Assembly: GCA_949152475.1 (NCBI GenBank)
Contig: CASCJZ010000035.1
Coordinates: 1-64,000, forward strand
DNA length: 64,000 nt
Source: Terebella lapidaria
Taxonomy: Eukaryota; Annelida; Polychaeta; Terebellida; Terebellidae
Direction of reading: 5' to 3'
Shown here: piece after piece, positions 22,191-36,202 of the stretch
Layout: each line of letters starts with the position of its first letter
Position numbering within the stretch: position 1 is the first letter of the stretch
The notes under the pieces: model-generated
Database searches by the model: none
The model's input: only the letters and a program-made list of their open reading frames with translations
What the model was told of the DNA's origin: nothing
Made by a program: the position numbers and the translations under genes

Positions 22191-25100
22191 TTGTGGTGTC
22201 ACTACTTATGTAGCCACCACGTCATAACGCTCCAGCGCTTTCCCCTTTCGGAGAGACCTCGTCCCCGAGGTCATCTATATCTCACTGCCCAGTCACATCA
22301 CAACACTGAAGGTCTAGGGGCGCGGCAACGTACCCGATATGTACACATTCTTGGCTGCGATGTGAATCACAGTGAGGGGCCGACCTTATTAACCTGTCCG
22401 GACGCTCGCTCTATAATTGTGGTGTCACTACTAATGTAGCCACCACGTCATAACGCTCCAGTGCTTTCCCCTTTCGGAGAGACCTCGTTTCGAGGTCAGC
22501 TGTATCCCACTGCCCAGTCACATCACAACAGTGAAGGTCTAAGGCCGCCGCAACGTACACGATATGTACACATTCTTGGCTGCGATGTGAATCACAGTGA
22601 GGGGCCGACCCGGGAGCGACGCCGAGAAACCCACAGTGGTTCGAAAGGTCAGGCGCCAATGTAGTTTTCGGCGCCCCCACGATTTGAGAGGTATACCGGA
22701 TTACTGAAGTGTCACCGAATGTCTTATTAACCTGTCTGCACGTTCTCTCTATAATTGTGATGTCACTACTAATGTAGCCAACACGTCATAACGCTCAAGT
22801 GTTTTCCCCTTTCGGAGAGACCCCGTCCTCGAGGTCAGCTATATCTCACTGCCCAGTCACATCACAACATTGAAGGTCTAGGGCCGCTGCTACGTACCTG
22901 ATATGTACACATTCTTGGATGCGATGTGAATCACAGTGAGGGGCCGACCTTATTAACCTGTCCGCACGTTCGCTCTATAATTGTGGTGTCACTACGTATG
23001 TAGCCACCACGTCATAACGCTCCAGTGCTTTCCCCTTTCGGAGAGACCTCGTCCCCAAGGTCAGCTATAACCCACTGCCCAGTCACATCACAACACTGAA
23101 GGTCTAGGGCCGCCGCAACGTACCCGATATGTACACATTCTTGGCTGCGATGTGAATCACAGTGAGGGGCCGACCTTATTAACCTGTCCGCACGTTCGCT
23201 CTATAATTGTGGTGTCACTACTTATGTAGCCACCACGTCATAACGCTGCAGTGCTTTCCCCTTTCGGAGATACCTCGTCTTCGAGGTCAGCTGTATCCCA
23301 CTGCCCAGTCACATCACAACAGTGAAGGTCTAAGGCCGCCGCAACGTAACCGATATGTACACATTCTTGGCTGCGATGTGAATCACAGTGAGGGGCCGAC
23401 CCGGGAGCGACGCCGAGAAACCCACAGTGGTTCGAAAGGTCAGGCGCCAATGTAAGGTTCGGCGACCCCACGATTTAAGAGGTATACCCCATTACTGAAG
23501 TGTCACTGAATGTTTTATTAACCTGTCCGCACGCTCGCTCTATAATTGTGGTGTCACTACTAATGTAGCCACCACGTCATAACGTTCCAGTGCTTTCCCT
23601 TTTCGGAGAGACCTCGTCCCCGAGGTCAGCTATATCTCACTGCGCAGTCACATCACAACACTGAAGGTCTAGGGCCGCGGCAACGTACCCGATATGTACA
23701 CATTCTTGGCTGCGATGTGAATCACAGTGAGGGGCCGACCCGGGAGTGATGCCGAGAAACCCACAGTGGTTCGAAAGGTCAGGCGCCAATGTAAGGTTCG
23801 GCGACCCCACGATTTAAGAGGTATACCCCATTACTGAAGTGTCACCGAATCTCTTATTAACCTGTCCGCACGTTCGCTCTATAATTGTGGTGTCACTACT
23901 AATGTAGCCACCACGTCATAACGCTCAAGTGCTTTCCCTTTTCGGAGAGACCTCGTCCTCGAGGTCAACTATATCTCACTGCCCAGTCACATCACAACAC
24001 TGAAGGTCTAGGGCCGCCGCAACGTACCCGATATGTACACATTCTTGGCTGCGATGTGAATCACAGTGAGGGGCCGACCTTATTAACCTGTCCGCACGTT
24101 CGCTCTATAATTGTGGTGTCACTACCTATGTAGCCACCACGTCATAACGCTCCAGTGCTTTCCCCTTTCAGAGAGACCTCGTCTTCGAGGTCAGCTGTAT
24201 CCCACTGTCCAGTCACATCACAACAGTGAAGGTCTAAGGCCGCCGCAACGTACCCGATATGTACACATTCTTGGCTGCAATGTGAATCACAGTGAGGGGC
24301 CGACCCGGGAGCGACGCCGAGAAACCCACAGTGGTTCGAAAGGTCAGGCGCCAATGTAAGGTTCGGCGCCTTCAAGATTTAAGAAGTATACCCCATTACT
24401 GAAGTGTCACCGAATCTCTTATTAACCTGTCTGCACGTTCCCTCTATAATTGTGGTGTCACTACTTATGTAGCCACCACGTCATAACGCTCCAGTGCTTT
24501 CCCCTTTCGGAGAGACCTCGTCCCCGAGGTCAGCTATATCTCACGGCCCAGTCACATCACAACACTGAAGGTCTAGGGGCGCGGCAACGTACCCGATATG
24601 TACACATTCTTGGCTGCGATGTGAATGACAGTGAGGGGCCGACCTTATTAACCTGTCCGCACGTTCGCTCTATAATTGTGGTGTCACTACTTATGTAGCC
24701 ACCACGTCATAACGCTCCAGTGCTTTCCCCTTTCGGAGAGACCTCGTCCCCGAGGTCAGCTATATCTCACTGCCCAGTCACATCACAACACTGAAGGTCT
24801 AGGGGCGCGGCAACGTACCCGATATGTACACATTCTTGGCTGCGATGTGAATCACAGTGAGGGGCCGACCTTATTAACCTGTCCGGACGCTCGCTCTATA
24901 ATTGTGGTGTCACTACTAATGTAGCCACCACGTCATAATGCTCCAGTGCTTTCCCTTTTCGGAGAGACCTTGTGCCCGAGGTCAGCTATATCTCACTGCC
25001 CAGTCACATTACAGCACTGAAGGTCTAGGACCGCCGCAACTTACCCGATATGTACACATTCTTGGCTGCGATGTGAATCACAGTGAGGGGCCGACCTTAT

Positions 25101-27500
25101 TAACCTGTCCGCACGTTCGCTCTATAATTGTGGTGTCACTACTTATGTAGCCACCACGTCATAACGCTCCAGTGCTTTCCCCTTTCGGAGATACCTCGTC
25201 TTCGAGGTCAGCTGTATCCCACTGCCCAGTCACATCACAACAGTGAAGATCTAGGGCCGCGGCAACGTACCCGATGTGTACACATTTTTGGCTGCGCTGT
25301 GAATCACAGTGAGGGGCCGACCCGGGAGCGACGCCGAGAAACCCACAGTGGTTCGAAAGGTCAGGCGCCAATGTAAGGTTCGGCGACCCCACGATTCAAG
25401 AGGTATACCCCATTACTGAAGTGTCACCGAATGTCTTATTATCATGTCCGCACATTCGCTCTATAATTGAGGTGTCACTACTGATGTAGCCAACACGTCA
25501 TAACGCTCAAATGTTTTCCCCTTTTGGAGAAACCTCGTCCACGAGGTCAGCTATATCTCACTGCCCAGTCACATCACAACACTGAAGGTCTAGGGCCGCG
25601 GCAACGTACCCGATATGTGCACATTTTTGGTTGCGATGTGAATCACAGTGAGGTGCCGACCCTGGAGCGACGCCGAGAAACATACCGTGGTTCGAGAGGT
25701 CAGGCGCCAATGTAAGGTTCGGCGCCTCCACGATTTAAGAGGTATACCCCATTACTGAAGTGTCACCGAATGTCTTATTAACCTCTCTGCACGCTCGCTC
25801 TATAATTGTGGTGTCACTACTAATGTAGCCACCACGTCATAACGCTCCAGTGCTTTCCCTTTTCGGAGAGACCTCGTCCCCGAGGTCATCTATATCTCAC
25901 TGCCCAGTCACATCACAACACTGAAGATCTAGGGCCGCGGCAACGTACCCGATATGTACACATTTTTGGCTGCGCTGTGAATCACAGTGAGGTGCCGACC
26001 CGGGAGCGACGTCGAGAAACCCACATTGGTTCGAAAGGACAGGCGCCAATGTAAGGTTCGGCGTCCCCACGATTTAAGAAGTATACCCCGTTACTGATGT
26101 GTCACCGAATGTCTTATTAACCTCTCCGCACGCTCGCTCTATAATTGTGGTGTCACTACTAATGTAGCCACCACGTCATAACGCTCAAGTGCTTTCCATT
26201 TTCGGAGAGACCTCGTCCCAGAGGTCAGCTATATCTCACTGCTTAGTCACATCCCAACACTGAAGGTCTAGGGCCGCCGCAACGTACCCGATATGTACAC
26301 ATTCTTGGCTGCGATGTGAATCACAGTGAGGGACCGACCTTATTAACCTGTCCGCACGTTCGCTCTATAATTGTGGTGTCACTACTTATGTAGCCAGCAC
26401 GTCATATCGCTCCAGTGCTTTCCCCTTTCGGCGATACCTCGTCTTCGAGGTCAGCTGTATCCCACTGCCCAGTCACATCACAACAGTGAAGGTCTAAGGC
26501 CGCCGCAACGTACCCGATATGTACACATTCTTGGCTGCGATGTGAATCACAGTGAGAGGCCGGCCCGGGACCGACGCCGAGAAACCCACAGTGGTTCGAA
26601 AGGTCAGGCGCCAATGTAAGGTTCGGCGACCCCACGATTTAAGAGGTATACCCCATTACTGAAGTGTCACCGAATGTCTTATTAACCTGTCCGCACGCTC
26701 GCTCTATAATTGTGGTGTCACTACTAATGTAGCCACCACGTCATAACGTTCCAGTGCTTTCCCTTTCCGGAGAGACCTCGTCCCCGAGGTCAGCTATATC
26801 TCACTGCCCAGTCACATCACAACACTGAAGGACTAGGGCCGCGGCAACGTACCCGATATGTACACATTCTTGGCTGCGATGTGAATCACAGTGAGGGGCC
26901 GACCTTATTAACCTGTCCGCATGTTCGCTCTATAATTGTGGTGTCACTACTTATGTAGCCACCACGTAATAACGCTCCAGTGCTTTCCCCTTTCGGAGAG
27001 AGTTCGTCCTCAAGGTCAGCTATATCTCACTGCCCAGTCACATCACAACACTGAAGGTCTAACGCCGCCGCAACGTACCCGATATGTACACATTCTTGGC
27101 TGCGATGTGAATCACAGTGAAAGGCCAAACCGGGAGCGACGCCAAGAAACCCACAGTGGTTCGATAGGTCAGGCGCCAATGTAGTTTTCGACGCCTTCAC
27201 GATTTAAGAGGTATACCCCATTACTGAAGTGTCACCGAATGTCTTATTAACCTCTCCGCACGCTCGCTCTATAATTGTGGTGTCACTACTAATGTAGCCA
27301 CCACGTCATAACGTTCCAGTGCTTTCCCTTTCCGGAGAGACCTCGTCCCCGAGGTCAGCTATATCTCACTGCCCAGTCACATCACAACACTGAAGGTCTA
27401 GGGCCGCGGCAACGTACCCGATATGTACACATTCTTGGCTGCGATGTGAATCACAGTGAGGGGCCGACCTTATTAACCTGTCCGCACGTTCGCTCTATAA
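22191..27500 (+). repeat. Sat-B long template, second pass (partial)
   Basis: Near-identical to 11423-16732 at an offset of 10,768 bp. Private differences separate the copies, for example GGCGACAGC near 14618 versus GGCGACCCC near 25386, so they are distinct loci rather than one sequence printed twice. Near 27500 the order jumps back to the monomer that begins at 25128. Confidence 0.85.
25128..27500 (+). repeat. Sat-B 2373-bp tandem block (21x113)
   Basis: This stretch is followed directly by a second copy of itself at 27501-29873: marker monomers 25128/27501, 26371/28744 and 26936/29309 all differ by 2373 bp, which is 21x113. It equals the first part of the 4351-bp block. Confidence 0.83.
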
Positions 27501-30500
27501 TTGTGGTGTCACTACTTATGTAGCCACCACGTCATAACGCTCCAGTGCTTTCCCCTTTCGGAGATACCTCGTCTTCGAGGTCAGCTGTATCCCACTGCCC
27601 AGTCACATCACAACAGTGAAGATCTAGGGCCGCGGCAACGTACCCGATGTGTACACATTTTTGGCTGCGCTGTGAATCACAGTGAGGGGCCGACCCGGGA
27701 GCGACGCCGAGAAACCCACAGTGGTTCGAAAGGTCAGGCGCCAATGTAAGGTTCGGCGACCCCACGATTCAAGAGGTATACCCCATTACTGAAGTGTCAC
27801 CGAATGTCTTATTATCATGTCCGCACATTCGCTCTATAATTGAGGTGTCACTACTGATGTAGCCAACACGTCATAACGCTCAAATGTTTTCCCCTTTTGG
27901 AGAAACCTCGTCCACGAGGTCAGCTATATCTCACTGCCCAGTCACATCACAACACTGAAGGTCTAGGGCCGCGGCAACGTACCCGATATGTGCACATTTT
28001 TGGTTGCGATGTGAATCACAGTGAGGTGCCGACCCTGGAGCGACGCCGAGAAACATACCGTGGTTCGAGAGGTCAGGCGCCAATGTAAGGTTCGGCGCCT
28101 CCACGATTTAAGAGGTATACCCCATTACTGAAGTGTCACCGAATGTCTTATTAACCTCTCTGCACGCTCGCTCTATAATTGTGGTGTCACTACTAATGTA
28201 ACCACCACGTCATAACGCTCCAGTGCTTTCCCTTTTCGGAGAGACCTCGTCCCCGAGGTCATCTATATCTCACTGCCCAGTCACATCACAACACTGAAGA
28301 TCTAGGGCCGCGGCAACGTACCCGATATGTACACATTTTTGGCTGCGCTGTGAATCACAGTGAGGTGCCGACCCGGGAGCGACGTCGAGAAACCCACATT
28401 GGTTCGAAAGGACAGGCGCCAATGTAAGGTTCGGCGTCCCCACGATTTAAGAAGTATACCCCGTTACTGATGTGTCACCGAATGTCTTATTAACCTCTCC
28501 GCACGCTCGCTCTATAATTGTGGTGTCACTACTAATGTAGCCACCACGTCATAACGCTCAAGTGCTTTCCATTTTCGGAGAGACCTCGTCCCAGAGGTCA
28601 GCTATATCTCACTGCTTAGTCACATCCCAACACTGAAGGTCTAGGGCCGCCGCAACGTACCCGATATGTACACATTCTTGGCTGCGATGTGAATCACAGT
28701 GAGGGACCGACCTTATTAATCTGTCCGCACGTTCGCTCTATAATTGTGGTGTCACTACTTATGTAGCCAGCACGTCATATCGCTCCAGTGCTTTCCCCTT
28801 TCGGCGATACCTCGTCTTCGAGGTCAGCTGTATCCCACTGCCCAGTCACATCACAACAGTGAAGGTCTAAGGCCGCCGCAACGTACCCGATATGTACACA
28901 TTCTTGGCTGCGATGTGAATCACAGTGAGAGGCCGGCCCGGGACCGACGCCGAGAAACCCACAGTGGTTCGAAAGGTCAGGCGCCAATGTAAGGTTCGGC
29001 GACCCCACGATTTAAGAGGTATACCCCATTACTGAAGTGTCACCGAATGTCTTATTAACCTGTCCGCACGCTCGCTCTATAATTGTGGTGTCACTACTAA
29101 TGTAGCCACCACGTCATAACGTTCCAGTGCTTTCCCTTTCCGGAGAGACCTCGTCCCCGAGGTCAGCTATATCTCACTGCCCAGTCACATCACAACACTG
29201 AAGGCCTAGGGCCGCGGCAACGTACCCGATATGTACACATTCTTGGCTGCGATGTGAATCACAGTGAGGGGCCGACCTTATTAACCTGTCCGCATGTTCG
29301 CTCTATAATTGTGGTGTCACTACTTATGTAGCCACCACGTCATAACGCTCCAGTGCTTTCCCCTTTCGGAGAGAGTTCGTCCTCAAGGTCAGCTATATCT
29401 CACTGCCCAGTCACATCACAACACTGAAGGTCTAACGCCGCCGCAACGTACCCGATATGTACACATTCTTGGCTGCGATGTGAATCACAGTGAAAGGCCA
29501 AACCGGGAGCGACGCCAAGAAACCCACAGTGGTTCGATAGGTCAGGCGCCAATGTAGTTTTCGACGCCTTCACGATTTAAGAGGTATACCCCATTACTGA
29601 AGTGTCACCGAATGTCTTATTAACCTCTCCGCACGCTCGCTCTATAATTGTGGTGTCACTACTAATGTAGCCACCACGTCATAACGTTCCAGTGCTTTCC
29701 CTTTCCGGAGAGACCTCGTCCCCGAGGTCAGCTATATCTCACTGCCCAGTCACATCACAACACTGAAGGTCTAGGGCCGCGGCAACGTACCCGATATGTA
29801 CACATTCTTGGCTGCGATGTGAATCACAGTGAGGGGCCGACCTTATTAACCTGTCCGCATGTTCGCTCTATAATTGTGGCGTCACTACTTATGTAGCCAC
29901 CACGTCATAACGCTCCAGTGCTTTCCCCTTTCGGAGAGAGTTCGTCCTCAAGGTCAGCTATATCTCACTGCCCAGTCACATCACAACACTGAAGGTCTAA
30001 CGCCGCCGCAACGTACCCGATATGTACACATTCTTGGCTGCGATGTGAATCACAGTGAAAGGCCAACCCGGGAGCGACGCCAAGTAACCCACAGTGGTTC
30101 GATAGGTCAGGCGCCAATGTAGTTTTCGACGCCTTCACGATTTAAGAGTTATACCCCATTACTGAAGTGTCACCGAATGTCTTATTAACCTCTCCGCACG
30201 CTCGCTCTATAATTGTGGTGTCACTACTAATGTAGCCACCACGTCATAACGCTCCAGTGCTTTCCCTTTCCGGAGAGACCTCGTCCCCGAGGTCATCTAT
30301 ATCTCACTGCCCAGTCACATCACAACACTGAAGATCTAGGGCCGCGGCAACGTACCCGATATGTACACATTTTTGGCTGCGCTGTGAATCACAGTGAGGT
30401 GCCGACCCGGGAGCGACGTCGAGAAACCCACAGTGGTTCGAAAGGACAGGCGCCAATGTAAGGTTCGGCGCCCCCACGATTTAAGAGGTATACCCCGTTA

Positions 30501-31851
30501 CTGATGTGTCACCGAATGTCTTATTAACCTCTTCGCACGCTCGCTCTATAATTGTGGTGTCACTACTAATGTAGCCACCACGTCATAACGCTCCAGTGCT
30601 TTCCATTTTCGGACAGACCTCGTCCCAGAGGTCAGCTATATCTCACTGCTTAGTCACATCTCAACACTGAAGGTCTAGGGCCGCCGCAACCTACCCGATA
30701 TGTACACATTCTTGGCTGCGATGTGAATCACAGTGAGGGGCCGACCTTATTAACCTGTCCGCACGTTCGCTCTATAATTGTGGTGTCACTACTTATGTAG
30801 CCACCACGTCATAACGCTCCAGTGCTTTCCCCTTTCGGAGAGACCTCGTCTTCGAGGTCAGCTGTATCCCACTGCCCAGTCACATCACAACAGTGAAGGT
30901 CTAAGGCCGCCGCAACGTACACGATATGTACACATTCTTGGCTGCGATGTAAATCACAGTGAGGGGCTGACCCGGGAGCGACGCCGAGAAACCCACAGTG
31001 GTTCGAAAGGTCAGGCGCCAATGTAAGGTTCGGCGCCCTCACGATTTAAGAAGTATACCCCATTGCTGAAGTGTCACCGAATCTCTTATTAACCTGTCCG
31101 CACGTTCGCTCTATAATTGTGGTGTCACTACTAATGTAGCCACCACGTCATAACGCTCAAGTGCTTTCCCTTTTCGGAGAGACCTCGTCCTCGAGGTCAG
31201 CTATATCTCACTGCCCAGTCACATCACAACACTGAAGATCTAGGGCCGCGGCAACGTACCCGATATGTACACATTTTTGGCTGCGCTGTGAATCACAGTG
31301 AGGTGCCGACCCGGGAGCGACGTCGAGAAACCCACAGTGGTTCGAACGGACAGGCGCCAATGTAAGGTTCGGCGCCTCCACGATTTAAGAGGTATACCCC
31401 GTTACTGATGTGTCACCGAATGTCTTATTAAAATCTTCGCACGCTCGCTCTATAATTGTGAATCACAGTGAGGTGCCGACCCTGGAGCGACGCCGAGAAA
31501 CATACCGTGGTTCGAAAGGTCAGGCGCCAATGTAAGGTTCGGCGCCTCCACGATTTAAGAGGTATACCCCATTACTGAAGTGTCACCGAATGTCTTATTA
31601 ACCTCTCCGCACGTTCGCTCTATAATTGTGGTGTCACTACTAATGTAGCCACCACGTCATAACGCTCAAGTGCTTTCCCTTTTCGGAGAGACCTCGTCCT
31701 CGAGGTCAGCTATATCTCACTGCCCAGTCACATCACAACACTGAAGGTCTAGGGCCGCGGCAACGTAACCGATATGTACACATTCTTGGCTGCGATGTGA
31801 ATCACAGTGAGAGGCCGACCTTATTAACCTGTCCGCACGTTCGCTCTATAA
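27501..31851 (+). repeat. Sat-B 4351-bp block, copy 2
   Basis: Matches 14360-18710 monomer for monomer (offset 13,141 = 10,768 + 2373). Private changes such as AATGTAACCACC near 28201 and CCAAGTAACCC near 30085 mark it as an independent copy. Confidence 0.85.
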
Positions 31852-32190
31852 TTGTGGTGTCACTACTTATGTAGCCACCACGTCATAACGCTCCAGTGCT
31901 TTCCCCTTTCGGAGAGACCTCGTCTTCGAGGTCAGCTGTATCCCACTGCCCAGTCACATCACAACAGTGAAGATCTAGGGCCGCGGCAACGTACCCGATG
32001 TGTACACATTTTTGGCTGCGCTGTGAATCACAGTGAGGGGCCGACCCGGGAGCGACGCCGAGAAACCCACAGTGGTTCGAAAGGTCAGGCGCCAATGTAA
32101 GGTTCGGCGACCCCACGATTCAAGAGGTATACCCCATTACTGAAGTGTCACCGAATGTCTTATTATCATGTCCGCACATTCGCTCTATAA
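31852..32190 (+). repeat. Chimeric Sat-B monomer marking an exchange point
   Basis: The left part matches the monomer at 18711 (GGAGAGACCTCGTCTTCGAG near 31910). The right part matches the monomer at 14360 (GAAGATCTAGGGCCGCGG, GATGTGTACACATTTTTGG). The switch lies in the shared stretch at roughly 31915-31968. This is the expected product of unequal crossing-over between two different monomers of the same family. Confidence 0.8.
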
Positions 32191-35100
32191 TTGAGGTGTC
32201 ACTACTGATGTAGCCAACACGTCATAACGCTCAAATGTTTTCCCCTTTTGGAGAAACCTCGTCCACGAGGTCAGCTATATCTCACTGCCCAGTCACATCA
32301 CAACACTGAAGGTCTAGGGCCGCGGCAACGTACCCGATATGTGCACATTTTTGGTTGCGATGTGAATCACAGTGAGGTGCCGACCCTGGAGCGACGCCGA
32401 GAAACATACCGTGGTTCGAGAGGTCAGGCGCCAATGTAAGGTTCGGCGCCTCCACGATTTAAGAGGTATACCCCATTACTGAAGTGTCACCGAATGTCTT
32501 ATTAACCTCTCTGCACGCTCGCTCTATAATTGTGGTGTCACTACTAATGTAGCCACCACGTCATAACGCTCCAGTGCTTTCCCTTTTCGGAGAGACCTCG
32601 TCCCCGAGGTCATCTATATCTCACTGCCCAGTCACATCACAACACTGAAGATCTAGGGCCGCGGCAACGTACCCGATATGTACACATTTTTGGCTGCGCT
32701 GTGAATCACAGTGAGGTGCCGACCCGGGAGCGACGTCGAGAAACCCACATTGGTTCGAAAGGACAGGCGCCAATGTAAGGTTCGGCGTCCCCACGATTTA
32801 AGAAGTATACCCCGTTACTGATGTGTCACCGAATGTCTTATTAACCTCTCCGCACGCTCGCTCTATAATTGTGGTGTCACTACTAATGTAGCCACCACGT
32901 CATAACGCTCAAGTGCTTTCCATTTTCGGAGAGACCTCGTCCCAGAGGTCAGCTATATCTCACTGCTTAGTCACATCCCAACACTGAAGGTCTAGGGCCG
33001 CCGCAACGTACCCGATATGTACACATTCTTGGCTGCGATGTGAATCACAGTGAGGGACCGACCTTATTAACCTGTCCGCACGTTCGCTCTATAATTGTGG
33101 TGTCACTACTTATGTAGCCAGCACGTCATATCGCTCCAGTGCTTTCCCCTTTCGGCGATACCTCGTCTTCGAGGTCAGCTGTATCCCACTGCCCAGTCAC
33201 ATCACAACAGTGAAGGTCTAAGGCCGCCGCAACGTACCCGATATGTACACATTCTTGGCTGCGATGTGAATCACAGTGAGAGGCCGGCCCGGGACCGACG
33301 CCGAGAAACCCACAGTGGTTCGAAAGGTCAGGCGCCAATGTAAGGTTCGGCGACCCCACGATTTAAGAGGTATACCCCATTACTGAAGTGTCACCGAATG
33401 TCTTATTAACCTGTCCGCACGCTCGCTCTATAATTGTGGTGTCACTACTAATGTAGCCACCACGTCATAACGTTCCAGTGCTTTCCCTTTCCGGAGAGAC
33501 CTCGTCCCCGAGGTCAGCTATATCTCACTGCCCAGTCACATCACAACACTGAAGGCCTAGGGCCGCGGCAACGTACCCGATATGTACACATTCTTGGCTG
33601 CGATGTGAATCACAGTGAGGGGCCGAACTTATTAACCTGTCCGCATGTTCGCTCTATAATTGTGGTGTCACTACTTATGTAGCCACCACGTCATAACGCT
33701 CCAGTGCTTTCCCCTTTCGGAGAGAGTTCGTCCTCAAGGTCAGCTATATCTCACTGCCCAGTCACATCACAACACTGAAGGTCTAACGCCGCCGCAACGT
33801 ACCCGATATGTACACATTCTTGGCTGCGATGTGAATCACAGTGAAAGGCCAAACCGGGAGCGACGCCAAGAAACCCACAGTGGTTCGATAGGTCAGGCGC
33901 CAATGTAGTTTTCGACGCCTTCACGATTTAAGAGGTATACCCCATTACTGAAGTGTCACCGAATGTCTTATTAACCTCTCCGCACGCTCGCTCTATAATT
34001 GTGGTGTCACTACTAATGTAGCCACCACGTCATAACGTTCCAGTGCTTTCCCTTTCCGGAGAGACCTCGTCCCCGAGGTCAGCTATATCTCACTGCCCAG
34101 TCACATCACAACACTGAAGGTCTAGGGCCGCGGCAACGTACCCGATATGTACACATTCTTGGCTGCGATGTGAATCACAGTGAGGGGCCGACCTTATTAA
34201 CCTGTCCGCATGTTCGCTCTATAATTGTGGCGTCACTACTTATGTAGCCACCACGTCATAACGCTCCAGTGCTTTCCCCTTTCGGAGAGAGTTCGTCCTC
34301 AAGGTCAGCTATATCTCACTGCCCAGTCACATCACAACACTGAAGGTCTAACGCCGCCGCAACGTACCCGATATGTACACATTCTTGGCTGCGATGTGAA
34401 TCACAGTGAAAGGCCAACCCGGGAGCGACGCCAAGAAACCCACAGTGGTTCGATAGGTCAGGCGCCAATGTAGTTTTCGACGCCTTCACGATTTAAGAGG
34501 TATACCCCATTACTGAAGTGTCACCGAATGTCTTATTAACCTCTCCGCACGCTCGCTCTATAATTGTGGTGTCACTACTAATGTAGCCACCACGTCATAA
34601 CGCTCCAGTGCTTTCCCTTTCCGGAGAGACCTCGTCCCCGAGGTCATCTATATCTCACTGCCCAGTCACATCACAACACTGAAGATCTAGGGCCGCGGCA
34701 ACGTACCCGATATGTACACATTTTTGGCTGCGCTGTGAATCACAGTGAGGTGCCGACCCGGGAGCGACGTCGAGAAACCCACAGTGGTTCGAAAGGACAG
34801 GCGCCAATGTAAGGTTCGGCGCCCCCACGATTTAAGAGGTATACCCCGTTACTGATGTGTCACCGAATGTCTTATTAACCTCTTCGCACGCTCGCTCTAT
34901 AATTGTGGTGTCACTACTAATGTAGCCACCACGTCATAACGCTCCAGTGCTTTCCATTTTCGGACAGACCTCGTCCCAGAGGTCAGCTATATCTCACTGC
35001 TTAGTCACATCTCAACACTGAAGGTCTAGGGCCGCCGCAACCTACCCGATATGTACACATTCTTGGCTGCGATGTGAATCACAGTGAGGGGCCGACCTTA

Positions 35101-36202
35101 TTAACCTGTCCGCACGTTCGCTCTATAATTGTGGTGTCACTACTTATGTAGCCACCACGTCATAACGCTCCAGTGCTTTCCCCTTTCGGAGAGACCTCGT
35201 CTTCGAGGTCAGCTGTATCCCACTGCCCAGTCACATCACAACAGTGAAGGTCTAAGGCCGCCGCAACGTACACGATATGTACACATTCTTGGCTGCGATG
35301 TAAATCACAGTGAGGGGCTGACCCGGGAGCGACGCCGAGAAACCCACAGTGGTTCGAAAGGTCAGGCGCCAATGTAAGGTTCGGCGCCCTCACGATTTAA
35401 GAAGTATACCCCATTGCTGAAGTGTCACCGAATCTCTTATTAACCTGTCCGCACGTTCGCTCTATAATTGTGGTGTCACTACTAATGTAGCCACCACGTC
35501 ATAACGCTCAAGTGCTTTCCCTTTTCGGAGAGACCTCGTCCTCGAGGTCAGCTATATCTCACTGCCCAGTCACATCACAACACTGAAGATCTAGGGCCGC
35601 GGCAACGTACCCGATATGTACACATTTTTGGCTGCGCTGTGAATCACAGTGAGGTGCCGACCCGGGAGCGACGTCGAGAAACCCACAGTGGTTCGAACGG
35701 ACAGGCGCCAATGTAAGGTTCGGCGCCTCCACGATTTAAGAGGTATACCCCGTTACTGATGTGTCACCGAATGTCTTATTAAAATCTTCGCACGCTCGCT
35801 CTATAATTGTGAATCACAGTGAGGTGCCGACCCTGGAGCGACGCCGAGAAACATACCGTGGTTCGAAAGGTCAGGCGCCAATGTAAGGTTCGGCGCCTCC
35901 ACGATTTAAGAGGTATACCCCATTACTGAAGTGTCACCGAATGTCTTATTAACCTCTCCGCACGTTCGCTCTATAATTGTGGTGTCACTACTAATGTAGC
36001 CACCACGTCATAACGCTCAAGTGCTTTCCCTTTTCGGAGAGACCTCGTCCTCGAGGTCAGCTATATCTCACTGCCCAGTCACATCACAACACTGAAGGTC
36101 TAGGGCCGCGGCAACGTAACCGATATGTACACATTCTTGGCTGCGATGTGAATCACAGTGAGAGGCCGACCTTATTAACCTGTCCGCACGTTCGCTCTAT
36201 AA
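31852..36202 (+). repeat. Sat-B 4351-bp block, copy 3
   Basis: Direct tandem repeat of 27501-31851 (all markers +4351). It has a private change GGCCGAACTT near 33627. Its first monomer is a chimera (see 31852-32190), and at 36203 the order leaves the block and continues as in the first pass from 18711. Confidence 0.85.
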
